This document shows, piece by piece, positions 50,831 through 61,492 of a DNA stretch of 64,000 nt; the stretch's first letter is position 1; every line of letters begins with the position of its first letter. The DNA is from Rallus limicola (Eukaryota > Chordata > Aves > Gruiformes > Rallidae), in NCBI GenBank assembly GCA_022605955.1, contig JAKCOZ010000022.1, forward strand, positions 620,001 through 684,000, in the 5' to 3' direction. Position numbers and translations under genes: made by a program. The notes beneath the pieces were generated by a model. That model was not told the DNA's origin and made no database searches. It saw only the letters and a list, made by a program, of their open reading frames with translations.

Positions 50831-53013
50831 ATACTTGCTCTCACTATGTAACACCTTGCCTGATCAAAAACTTCTGTTCTGAGGGACTATAGATGCATGT
50901 AGCCACTATAACTTAACTCTGCCTCCAGCACCGCTGAGGATGTGGCCCAGCAGATCTGCCAAGCCATATGAAAAGATTTCAACATCATGTGCTGGTGATT
51001 CAATTCATTAAAATCCATCTCAATATCACAGCTGAGTACAAATACCGTTCACCAAATTATACAACATATTCACCTCTGGATAATTTTTGTGAATTCCTGG
51101 TTGTATTTTTATCTATGATTTTCTTACATTCTTATATAGTAGTCTTTGGCTTGTAACTCTTTCAGTGCCTGTTTTTGTGCATCAATAGAAAATGAACCCT
51201 TGAAACCCCCCTGCAGTTGTTCTAGACATTTGTACATAGAGAAACTGAAACATAAGGGGCTGACCTTCCAGTCACTCCAGGCAAATACCAAAGCAAAGCA
51301 CAGAATCTAAGTCTCAAACCCCAGTTTTCTACATCCACAACAAAGTGCTGTGTGAGCTTATATTAAATAAATACTAAATTTTATCTCCCTATCAAATGTT
51401 TTCATAGGTCTGCTGCTTTTCCCCCATTTTAAACATTATTTTATTATAGATACACGTAAGTATTACAGCCTTGAATGATGCCATTGTAAGATATTTTGAT
51501 TAAAAAAAACAACGTGGAAAAAGGTTGTTTTAAAAGGAGCCTTTGAGGTCACCTAATCCCACCTCTCACTTGAAGAAGAACTATTTCAATAGTCAATATC
51601 ATATCATGAGAAGCGATTTCTGGAGTTTTGCAATAGTGAAAAAAGGGGACTATCCAGAAGTTCAAGTCCTTCCACTACAAAAAGTGTACTTTTCTTTTAG
51701 CTCATGGCATTAAATCATTGTCTTGCTGTCCTTTTCCAGGGCTTATAGTTCACAGTAAAACATAACAACAAAGCAGACAGTGGTACCTCTCCCAGAGCAC
51801 AATGCCAGCTGCTAAGATTTTTACCAGGGAAAAACAAGCAAAAAATAATGAAAGGCCATCAGGTAGTTGCTGAACCTAGCCAGCATTAGGGCTAAGAAAA
51901 AGCTCAGGCACAGCACTTGAAAGCTAGCCTGTTGATTTAGAGCTTGTTTACCTAGCAGTAACAGCATCCGTTTGTACAGAAGATGCACTTTGGTCAATAA
52001 GCACAAATACTTAAACCACAAATTGGGCTAAAGGGATTTCTTCAGAAGAAACAATTAAAGACTTAATGTGTAATACCTTGACTAAATAATCACAGAGGGG
52101 AACAATAACCTTCTTGAAATACATGGAGGATGAACACACCAAGGAGGGAGATGACTCTTCAGGGACTAAGCTAATAGGATTAAAATTTAGAGTGTCAGAG
52201 ACTTTAATAGCTTAACCTATTAGGCCATGGAATAATTGGTATCACCAGAGCAAAGAGGCATTTTATTACTACTGTATAGACCAAGTACTCACAGTGAGAA
52301 TGGAGAAAAGCAGTGAGACCTCAAGGTTTTTTGTAGCATTATTTTTAAACAGACCTATGAAGTCTATTAGGGGTTTCTTTTATACATTTTAGAATAATTA
52401 TTTTGAAATAAGTGGTAAGGTTTTCAAACGATTGTAAGAGAAGATTTTTTTTCTACCAATCCTTCTATAGGAAACTACCACTTCAGCAGAATGTTTTCCT
52501 TGCTCCAGTTCATAGTCAAAACTTTTGCCCTTGAAGGAAGCTATAGTTTCCTCCCATTCAAAAGCTAAACTTCAAGCTTCATCGAACTCTGGCAGCATCC
52601 CCTTTATTTCTCAATGAACAGTAGCACCTGCATTTCATTTCCAGCACATATCCAGCTACATACAGGGATGGTAATGCTAAACTGACTTTTGTTAAGATCA
52701 ACATCTTTGCTGCTACATGAAACTTCGCAACTGAGAGACTCCAGTAAGATGAAGCTGAGTTGAGGTTTGAATTCTTAGCTCCAGGGGAGATATTGATTGC
52801 TCCGTACTCAAGTTCCACTCCTAATCTATAGATGCCCTGCATCAGATTTATATACCTCAAATTCAGGCAAACTAAATAAAGTTATCTGTTCTCATCACAC
52901 TCGATTAAATTCAGTACACAATTTACCCAAATCAATAGTTAATTAAAAAGGGGTGGCAATTTCTACATACTAAAGTAGCTCATATCTAGCATTCTACATT
53001 CCCTGTTCCAGGT

Positions 53014-53435
53014 TGTCCTGGTTCTGGCCAGGCCAGAGTCAACCTCCCCAAGCAGCCAGCCCAGGTGAGCTGAGTCAGCCTGGGCTGTTTTCACACCACG
53101 TGACATCACTTCCCCATAAAAGCAGCTGGTTGGGGAACAGTAGGTGCTTGGTGTGTCCAGGATGGTCTGAGTGTGGCTGGGACATTGGGTCACATATGTC
53201 AGTCTGTCAGTTCATCCATCCTTGCTGTTGGGCAGCACTCTGTAATTGTTGGGTCAATATGGTACTCTGTGTTAGCACTGGGTGTGAGTGTAACTGGCCA
53301 TTATTCTACATTCATGGTGATTTTTTGTCAGTAAACTGTCCTTATCCCAACCCATGGAGGCTCTGTCTGTCTACTCTGTAGGAGGGAGTGAGTGGTGTGT
53401 GGTGCTCAGCCACTGTCTGGGGCTGAACCACCACA
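53014..53435 (+). mobile_element. Solo LTR of the same avian endogenous retrovirus family (copy 2)
   Basis: It begins TGTCCTGGTTCTGGCCAGG and ends CTGAACCACCACA, so it has the canonical TG...CA termini. It is about 422 bp. A TATA-like CCATAAAAG lies at about 53,113. The 3' part has the AACCCATGGAGGCTCTG and GGTGCTCAGCCACTG blocks shared with copy 1 at 5.9 kb. The flanks read CAGGT and TAGGT, an approximate 5-bp target-site duplication (4 of 5). No internal retroviral sequence is attached. The general layout resembles LTRs of avian endogenous retroviruses. The family name cannot be assigned without a repeat library. Confidence 0.85.
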
Positions 53436-56400
53436 TAGGTATGTGTGTGGTAGAAGAAAGCTAGTTCCACTGGAATAAAGTTATCTATTACACTTTAGTA
53501 GGCTGCCAAAAAAACCCAACCCCAAAACCCCACAGAAAACTTTTTAATAATGCTGAATTTTGAAAAAACAGATCACTGCTGGTTATATCAAGACTGACCA
53601 TAGGAGGGCGTTACAAACTGGTGCAAGGCTTGGCAAGCCTGCACCAAGTAGATATGAAACTAAAAAAAACCTTCAAACCCAAAACAAAAACAACAACAAA
53701 AGGGGGAAAAAAGATAAAGCACGTTCACCAAAGTGTAAACTTCTGTCCAATTTGGTTACATGGGTATGGCAGGGATTTTATGAGCCAGAATAAAACTATG
53801 GTGTTGTACAGCCTGGATGTATAATAGAGGTAAGAAAAGCTGCCCTGAAGCCTCTTTTCTTGTAGCAGGTTCTTAGTAGACTCAGGAGCTGCTCTTTAGG
53901 TCTTAAAAACATGAGAATTTAAGACTTTTCTGGTTTTCACTGCATTTGAAATCCAAGTACAATGCAGCCAGTTAGGAGAGCTTGGCAGTAGCAGAATGCT
54001 TTCATCAGCTGCTTGATGATGGCATCTGCTGTTGCTGCTGATGGCATCATCAATGCCATCGAATAAGATATTTTTGCAGCTTTCTTGGGTTTTTATATAT
54101 ATGTATTTGTGAAGCTAAAGAAAATATTTATCATGTATACCCATCTGGAGCTGGCAGATGTGGGGGGAGAACTTGTAATTTGTGTTATGGTAATGTAACT
54201 TGGTTCTAAAACATACAAACACAGAATATTAGGATTTGGAAGGGACCTCAAAAGATCACCTCGTCCCACACTTGGCCAGAGCAGGATCACCCAGGCTAAT
54301 TCACACAGGAATACATTCACGAAGGGTTTGCTCTCTGTGCAGCCTGTTCCAGGGCTCTGTCACCCTCACAGTGAACAAGTTCCTCCTTATATTCACATGG
54401 AGCTTTCTTTGCTCCAGCTTGCACCCATTGCCCCTTGTCCTGTTGCTGCCATCACTGAGAAGAGCCTGACTCCATCCTGACTCTCGCCCTTTACATATTT
54501 ATAAACATTAAGAAGTCTCCTCTGGGGCTTTTGAGCCTGGAGAAGCTCCCTTAGCCTCTCCTCATAAAGAAGGTGTTCCATTCCATTACCTCAGTGGCCC
54601 TGCAATGGACTCTTTCAAGGAGTCCTCCTAGAGCTGAGGCACCCATAGTGACACTGAAATCAGTAGGCATCTTGGGCTTGCATATGCCACCTACCCCGTG
54701 GGTGTTCAAACACAAATACCCTCTGCTCCCTTCAGTGTATCATCCAATATTAAGAAGGGCAACACCTGAGCAAGACAATAAAGGAATGAAAGGAAAGGGT
54801 AGGACTCTTCACATGTTACCTCCATCAACATGCTTCCTGATAAGAAAATACAAAATCAGTGGAATTTATGTATTCTGCAGAAATCCTGAGCTGTTACATT
54901 CCTGGACAATCCCTCACTGCAAACAAATATTTAGATTGGAACAAGTGTAAAGGTGCATCTGAAATATGCCCTATTAACAGCCCAGAAATGGCCCAGCAGC
55001 CTTCTTCACAGAAGGTTTTGTAGCTCTCATTACAGTGCCCCTCTTCAAACTAAAACTCTGCTCAGCATTTCAATTTTTTTCTCTTGGGGAGGGAGTGTTT
55101 TGCTTTGGGGGCAGGTTTCCTGTTTTTTTGATTATTTGGTTTTGTTTTTACCTGTACCTAGGGTAATGAATTCTGTGCAGCATATAGCCCCTTCAATCTG
55201 TTCTTGACTATAACATCTTGAGCCAAGTCTGGCTTCATTCCCCTATAAGCCAACGGTGCTGTGACTAATTCCCAACAGATGTTCCCCCAGCTTAGCTACT
55301 CCTCCAAAGAAGCATCCTTTCTCAGGGGGCCTTTTCCAGTCCTTGCACATACTCACCAGCCACATCCTCCCGTGTGGTATCTCCCCACAGCACATAGGTA
55401 CCGTGTCACTCTGGGAGCAGGCTTAGCTTGGCCACTTTTCTGCCGTGATCTCTTGCAATCTTGAGACAAGAAAGGGAAGCAAATTAGGGTTGGAACAATA
55501 TGATTTTTATTCCCTTTGTTTATACCAGCAGTACTACCAGCCATCCCAGAAGGAGCCAGATGTTATAACGTGGTGCTGTCTGCTCTCGCTCACATTTGTG
55601 CACCTTTGAATTACATATTTCTCTGATACATTCACAAAACCTCTTTAAAGGGATCAAGGACAATGTTTCACATCAAAGTACAGAAAATAAGCAAGAGAAA
55701 TTCTTCTGTTTCTCTCTCTTTCTTTGAATTGATCCTGCATGGTAAGAACAAGGAGAAAGTGGCAGACTGATAATAGTTTGAGTTCCTGCAGTTTTTCTTG
55801 TGGTATGAAACCTTGTTTCATCACCACACTTCACAATGCACTTCTATTTATGTTTTGTGTTGTTTTGTTTTTAAATTGCCGTGGCAGGTATATTTGTAGA
55901 TACAGAGTTAAAAGTATTTCAACACTAAATTGAAAAGAAAAATATTTAATTGCTCTGAGGTAAATGTATTTCTAAAATTAAGGAATGTAAAACAATATAG
56001 ACAACCATCTGCTATTAAACTGTGACATCCATAAGCTATAATTTTTTAAATGTCACTAAAGTGACATAAGGAATTAATACTAAAAATAGCTCATTTAATA
56101 GTTATTTCTCATTTCTTTTTGCTTTTGCTTGAAGGAAGACTTTCATTATTAAAGTTATCCCAAATAAATTCACACACCATTTTGACCATCAGGAAAAATT
56201 CTCTCAAGGGAGCATCACTCTGCTGTTGTGAACTTGTTGCACTTGTGAGTGGAGAAGGTTTGTCAGAAACTTGCACTGATTTGAAATCTTCACATGGCAA
56301 AGCAGGGAAATGCTGTTACATTGCCTGGTGGCAATTCGTATGAGAGAGCTAAAACCTTACATTGGTCAGAGCCTTTAGCAATATTTATCCCCTCCTCACG

Positions 56401-57887
56401 TAATTGGGAATGGAGGCACAGAGTGAGAGAAGTTCACAGTAAGGACAGGAACAGATCTGTTTCCCAAAGCTAACTTTAATATTTTATGCTTACTTAAATA
56501 TAAGAATTCTTAGCCTGTTTCCAAAGTCAAGATTTAACATACGGTTGAGTTGCTTTCATTGTTTTCCTTGCTTCTTTCTTGCTTCTTCCTCCACCTTCCA
56601 GTACTGCCAGAGGTCCCTCAGATTCTTTGGGGGGTTCCTTTGAAAGCCTTAGTTCTCTGAAGAATTGGTAGGGAACAGAAAGATGGGGAGACAAAAGAGA
56701 ATCCTACTTTTCCTCTTCCTGTGCTGATGTATAGTGCCTGGAGGACAGTTATGTGATGCAAATTATCACTGATGGGAATTATGGGGCTGTAGTCTTCCAC
56801 AAGCTTGGGAGTTTAATGCTTAACATATATTTTATCATAGGTTCATGTGCTTATTTTTATTACTCCATGTTTTCCCTTGACATCAAAGCTCAGATAATGC
56901 AAATCTAGTAAAACAAGTAGATAATGATGTTTTACCTGAGTTTTACAGACTAGCTACCATAAAGTGTATACACCCCAGAGTGGAAAAGGGAATGTGCACA
57001 TAGCAGAGAAATGTAACAATTCTCTCATGATAAGCCAAGGGGAAGAGGAACAATTTTCCCAGTAGCAGCAAAATAAAGCAACCCAATGAAGTGCTTGATC
57101 ACTACAAAACAGGCTCAAAAGTTTTTAACAATCAATGTGTAGCCTCATCTAGCTCCACTGAAACTAAACCCCTCTTTTTAAAACACTCAGATGCGTCAGA
57201 TCCTTTCTGACTGTGTGTAAACCTGTTAGACATGACAGAAATCCTGCTATTCCCTTTGTTTCCTAGGTGAATGCCCTTGGAGTTGGGACTACTAGAGACC
57301 AAGTCATCTCAAAGGTGGTCTTGGGAACAGCAAGAGAAGCCTGATAGAGGGAAGAGACATGAGGGATTGAGCACAGTAGCACAACTGAGTCAGTTGTTGC
57401 AATGACATGTTTAAAGGAAATTAGGTTTCCCAATGCTTCACAAGGTCACCTAACAGCGAGTACAAATAATCCTAAGGAAGAGAATAATTATTTGTTCAGA
57501 CTGTGTGTCAGGGCACCTGAAACAAGTAGCTTGACATCTACTTTAAACAACTGCAAATCCCTGAATTCCAGTCCCAGACTATGTTGGCCACGAGATGCTC
57601 TCTCTGAGATGTCATGTGCTCAGGAATAGTAAGGTACAGGGAATTTCTTACTGTAAATTAAACAGTTTGACTCAAGGAGATATGTAGTTCCTTTGCTCAT
57701 CCTCATACACCTTTTTGTCTAAAGTGAGCTGAAATGGTGTTTCAGAGACAGATTAACATGGCTTAGTCCTACAGGAGTGCTGTGTTTGTGTAGCTACTGT
57801 GAACGGTGAAAGAAAGAAAAAACTCTTTGGCAGAAGGTCATGTGAACAGAACAGTAGCAAAATACAAATTGAAATCTAGAACCCCTG
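53436..57887. other. Noncoding DNA around the 54.2 kb CR1
   Basis: A-rich/C-run low complexity lies at 53,505-53,535 and 53,655-53,715. A donor-like AGAG|GTAAGA lies at about 53,829 without a good partner acceptor. No gene is seen. Confidence 0.5.
54219..54640 (-). mobile_element. CR1 LINE 3' fragment, reverse orientation
   Basis: It starts ACACAGAATATTAGG, then ATTTGGAAGGGACCTCAAAAG. It continues with CTGTTCCAGGGCTCTGTCAC, CATTGCCCCTTGTCCTGT, a TTTATAAACATTAAGAAGTC block, GAGCCTGGAGAAGCTCCC and CTCTCCTCATAAAGAAGG. These are CR1 blocks in reverse order and extend further 5' than in most other copies here. Confidence 0.92.
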
Positions 57888-58110
57888 ACTGGTGTGGGTG
57901 GGAAGGGCCCTCAGACTGCCCTCATGCCATGGGCAGGGACACCCCCTCACCAGCCCAGGGTGTCCCAAGCCCCATCCAACCTGGCCTTGAATCCTGCCAG
58001 GGATCCAGGGGCAGCCCCAGCTGCTCTGGGCACCCTGTGCCAGGACCTCCTCCACTGCCCGGGAAGGATTTCTGCCTCCCAGTTCCTCTCCAGCTGCCCT
58101 TCTGCAGCTG
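57888..58110 (-). mobile_element. GC-rich CR1 3' fragment, reverse orientation
   Basis: It is much more GC-rich than its surroundings. It reads in reverse through GGAAGGGCCCTCAGACTGCC, CATGGGCAGGGACACCCCC, CAACCTGGCCTTGAATCCTG and CAGCTGCTCTGGGCACCCTG. It probably belongs to the same subfamily as the copy at 24.2 kb, which shares the CCCTGCCCATGGCAGGG block. Long overlapping ORFs here are due to base composition. Confidence 0.85.
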
Positions 58111-58639
58111 AAGGCCATTCCAATAGGCCTGGCCATTTCTGCCTTTGGCACCAGCCCCTCTTCCGCTTTCAAAAACAACTCGCAAACCTTAGGTCCTAAT
58201 TTTAGAGCCTTACACCAGCATTGGTACACAAAGCTCATCTAAAAAATGGGGTTTTACCATCTGCTACAAGTAACCTCAAGCCCAGTCAGGACAACCCTTT
58301 TCCACAACATATTACTACTCTCACTGATGTGACACTTTTTGCTGCCATTTGTTCTAGTTTTAACAGGGAATGAAGCTTTCCAATCAAAATGGCAAATGTA
58401 ATTCCTCTGCTGCAATACAAATCATTAGATAAGGAAATGGCACTGACCTCTTGGCATGTTTTGGGATGACCTTACTTGCGAGAAGCAGGACTGTTGCATC
58501 CAGAGCCACGCGTGCATGTATCAACGGGATTATTCTCTTCCAGGAGGCCTTACATAACAGAATAATCAAAATATTTCTAGGTGCAGAAAAGGGAACTACA
58601 CACCATAATTTATGGAGAAGAAGCAAGTTTGTTTAATCA

Positions 58640-59035
58640 CCGTAAATTTTTTAAGTCATTACATGTCTTGCGATCCGCTGAGCAAACCTATTTGCATAAC
58701 TAGGTTTTAAATGCAAATCAGAAAGAATTTTACTAAGTGGATGATTTGTACAATACAGCCTCTAGGTCTCTTGCAGAATTACTTTGATGAGGGAATGTTT
58801 CTTTAATTACGCTGAAGGCCGATTACCCCATTACAGCCACATTGTTTTGTGGATTGCATATAATTTTGCTGTTTCCGAAGATTCCCTGCCATAATTCTGA
58901 AGGAAATGCAAGCAGCAAGCAGACACTTGAGACGCATTAGGCAAGAGATGAAGATGCTTTAGTGAATTCAATTTAAGCTGCAACATTAAAGTGATTTTGT
59001 TGAATAAAACATAATGCAATAATGAGCCTGTGTAT
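58640..59035. promoter_or_regulatory. Candidate enhancer / conserved noncoding element with paired octamers
   Basis: This is an AT-rich, unique, non-repetitive stretch between two CR1 copies. It carries ATTTGCAT at 58,690-58,697 and ATGCAAAT at 58,711-58,718. These are two perfect POU-factor octamers in opposite orientation, centred 21 bp apart (two helical turns). A TTAATTAC homeodomain-type site follows at about 58,803, with further ATGCAA-like words to the right. Motif identity is seen directly. Enhancer activity and conservation are inferred. Confidence 0.4.
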
Positions 59036-60039
59036 GTCAACTCCGCAGAGAAGATAATAGCTGGAGAGCTAGCTTCCCTTTCCTCTCTTCTAGACTCTTC
59101 TTACACTCGTTAGTCAGAGACAACGCTGCAAACAGAAACCTGTCCTAGCCCCTGCTTTATTTCAGTGTAAGTATATTCCCTACAGTTGTGTTTCACAGTT
59201 GAATAAAGTGTTAAAGAAATTAGTTGTCAGCTTCACAGCAGCACTAATGAGATTGCACACTATTTTTTTTTACCCATTTATAGCTGATGTTAAAGATAAC
59301 ATGATGCAGATCACTCTGGATCACTTGGTGATGTTTGCTGCCTTTTTAGAGAAGGAATATTTACAAATTTATGCAATTACAGGATAATTAAAATCTCAGT
59401 TATACTCTGCACAGTTTTTCCTCTGACTACTTCTGACATCCTTCTCTTTGTAGATAACAATACTGAATGTGACAAGGCCATGAGCCTGTTGTGTCCAGAG
59501 TCAGGGTTACTTATGACACTGATGAGCACTGAGGTTTGGAGCTCATGGGTTCTTACCTCTTGGAGGTGCTCAACTCCTTGATTTCATACAAGAAGGATTA
59601 CATACAACTTGATTACATACAAGCAGGTCTTTTGTGGCTGCAGAAACTCATCTTTACCAGAAACAAACAATTAGAAGTTAATACTGAATAAACCAAAACC
59701 CAACAGGGTTCTTTATTTTAGCTTCCACCAGACCTGTTCTAATTTCTGTAGAGAGTTAACCTGCCACTTAAGCTTAGTGCAGCTCAGCTGTCAGGTTTTT
59801 CTCCTAAAATATCTGTAGTCTGGTTTGCAGACGGAGAGGCAACTCGCAACACTTATATCTGCAGTTTTTCAGTTATTTCTCCCTTGAGCTTTTATAGACT
59901 TCAGGGCGTTAGAACAACTGCTTGCTTTGGTGACACAGATTCCCCCCTGCCCCAGGTTCTATGATTGTAGTGTCCTGGCAACATTTCAGCTTTAAGGAAA
60001 CTCCTTTCAGGCATTCATGGAGCCATCATCTTATACAGA

Positions 60040-60270
60040 AAAGAAAGCTAATAAATCAAAATCTCGGCCATTTATCATTTAGAGGAGTGCCTCACCTTGC
60101 AAATTCAAGTTGCTTTAATAGTTTTGCACCATTTTATTTAGTCCTCATTGAATGATGAATCGCTCGGAACAGCCAAGCTTTACATCACCATGTACATGAA
60201 TCAAAGGGAAAACCAAGAATGAAACGTTTCATAAAGCAGCACCAGGAGGTAAAGTAAGGCATTATTTGTA
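60040..60270. promoter_or_regulatory. Candidate conserved noncoding element
   Basis: Unique DNA with retained CpGs (ATCTCGGCC, AATCGCTCGG, AACGTTTC), TTTATCATTT and CATTTTATTTAG words, and no repeat signature. It is offered as a place to check cross-species conservation. Confidence 0.2.
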
Positions 60271-61097
60271 GGAAAAAGGAGGCAGGCTACCTTTGCTTGT
60301 TTGTTTGAGTTTAGATATTCAAAAATACTGTGCCTTTGGAAGGTAATAAAAGTCTTTCAGTTTGGAAGTTGAGGGCACTCCAGGGGCATCTGGCCCACGT
60401 GTTGTGGCAGAGCAGAATGTCTGTTCACCTTTGGTAAGGTCAATGAATTTGTTTCCACTGGAGATACAGACAGCATCTTTCCCACGTCTGTAGCATGGTA
60501 GCCAGAGACATTCAAAGCTGTTCCCATGTTCCTGTAAAAAGTGTGCAAGGACTTTGGGGCAGCATTGATTACAGAAGAGCTTTAGTCCTTGCAGTCTTCC
60601 TTGCTCTTATCTCCAGTTCCATTCTCAGTTCTTTGTTGCTTGGGTCTGCAGAGTTTAATTTTTAAAAAATTTAAAGGAATAATTTAAATTCTGGGTTACT
60701 GAAAACAACTTTTAAACTTAGATGGGGCAATAGGAAAGAGATGATGGATTCCAGGGGAATTCTTAGGTTGTGTTAATTAAAAGAATGAAGGAAAACACAA
60801 ATTATTTGCTCTAGTAAGTGAAGTTTGTAGGAACTACAAATGATAGCAGATGTGTTAATTCAGTAGAGGGATAAATGAATGAGTCTGCAGACTCCTATCT
60901 CTGTACCTTACTGCTCAATCCTTAATGATGAACAGATCATGCTAGATTGTGATTCAGTTTGAAAGCATCCATTCCCTTATCTTGAGTCAGAAGCATGCTA
61001 CATTTTCAAAGGGTAAAGAAGGAAGAAACAATTTTCCCACAGATGTGTTTAGCATGGGAAAGTTTACTGTAAACTACTGACTGTGTTATCAGATTCA

Positions 61098-61492
61098 GGC
61101 TGAGAGAGTTGGGGTGGTTCAGCCTGGAGAAAAGGTGGCTCAGGGAGACCTCTGAGCCCATTCCAGTCCCTGGAGGGACCTAGAGGAAAGATGGGAAGGA
61201 CTGTTTGTAAGGTCATGGAAATATAGGATGAGGTGTGATGGTTTTACTAGAGAAAGGCAGGTTTAGATAAGACCTTAGGGAGAAGATCTTCACTCTGAGG
61301 GTGGTGAGACACTGGCACAGGTTGCCCAAAGAGGTGGTGGAGGTCCCATACCTGGAGATGTTCAAGGTCAGGCTTGATGAAGCTCAGAGCAACATGATCT
61401 CGTTAAAGGTGTCCCTGCTCACTGCAGGGAGTGGGACTAGATGGCCCTTGAAGGTCCCTTCCAACCTAACACATCCCATGATTCTATCATCT
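61098..61492 (+). mobile_element. CR1 LINE 3' fragment, forward orientation
   Basis: Forward landmarks: GGTTCAGCCTGGAGAAAAGG, CTCAGGGAGACCTCTGAGCC, CACTCTGAGGGTGGTGAGAC, CTGGCACAGGTTGCCCAAAG, AGGTCCCATACCTGGAGATG, GAGTGGGACTAGATGGCCC, then CCTTCCAACCTAACACATCC and the terminal ATGATTCTATCAT. It is a well-preserved 3' end. Confidence 0.92.

Larger units (their letters stand above)
49513..53013. other. GC-rich patch followed by AT-rich noncoding DNA
   Basis: Positions 49,780-50,180 are GC-rich with scattered CpGs and overlapping open frames on both strands, but no splice-bounded exon or recognisable protein. From 50.4 kb the sequence turns AT-rich (candidate noncoding element). The rest shows nothing. 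Confidence 0.5.

Noticed and set aside
57876..58238. 120-codon minus ORF and overlapping 101-codon plus ORFs
   Set aside because: They lie in a GC-rich CR1 copy, which explains the lack of stops.
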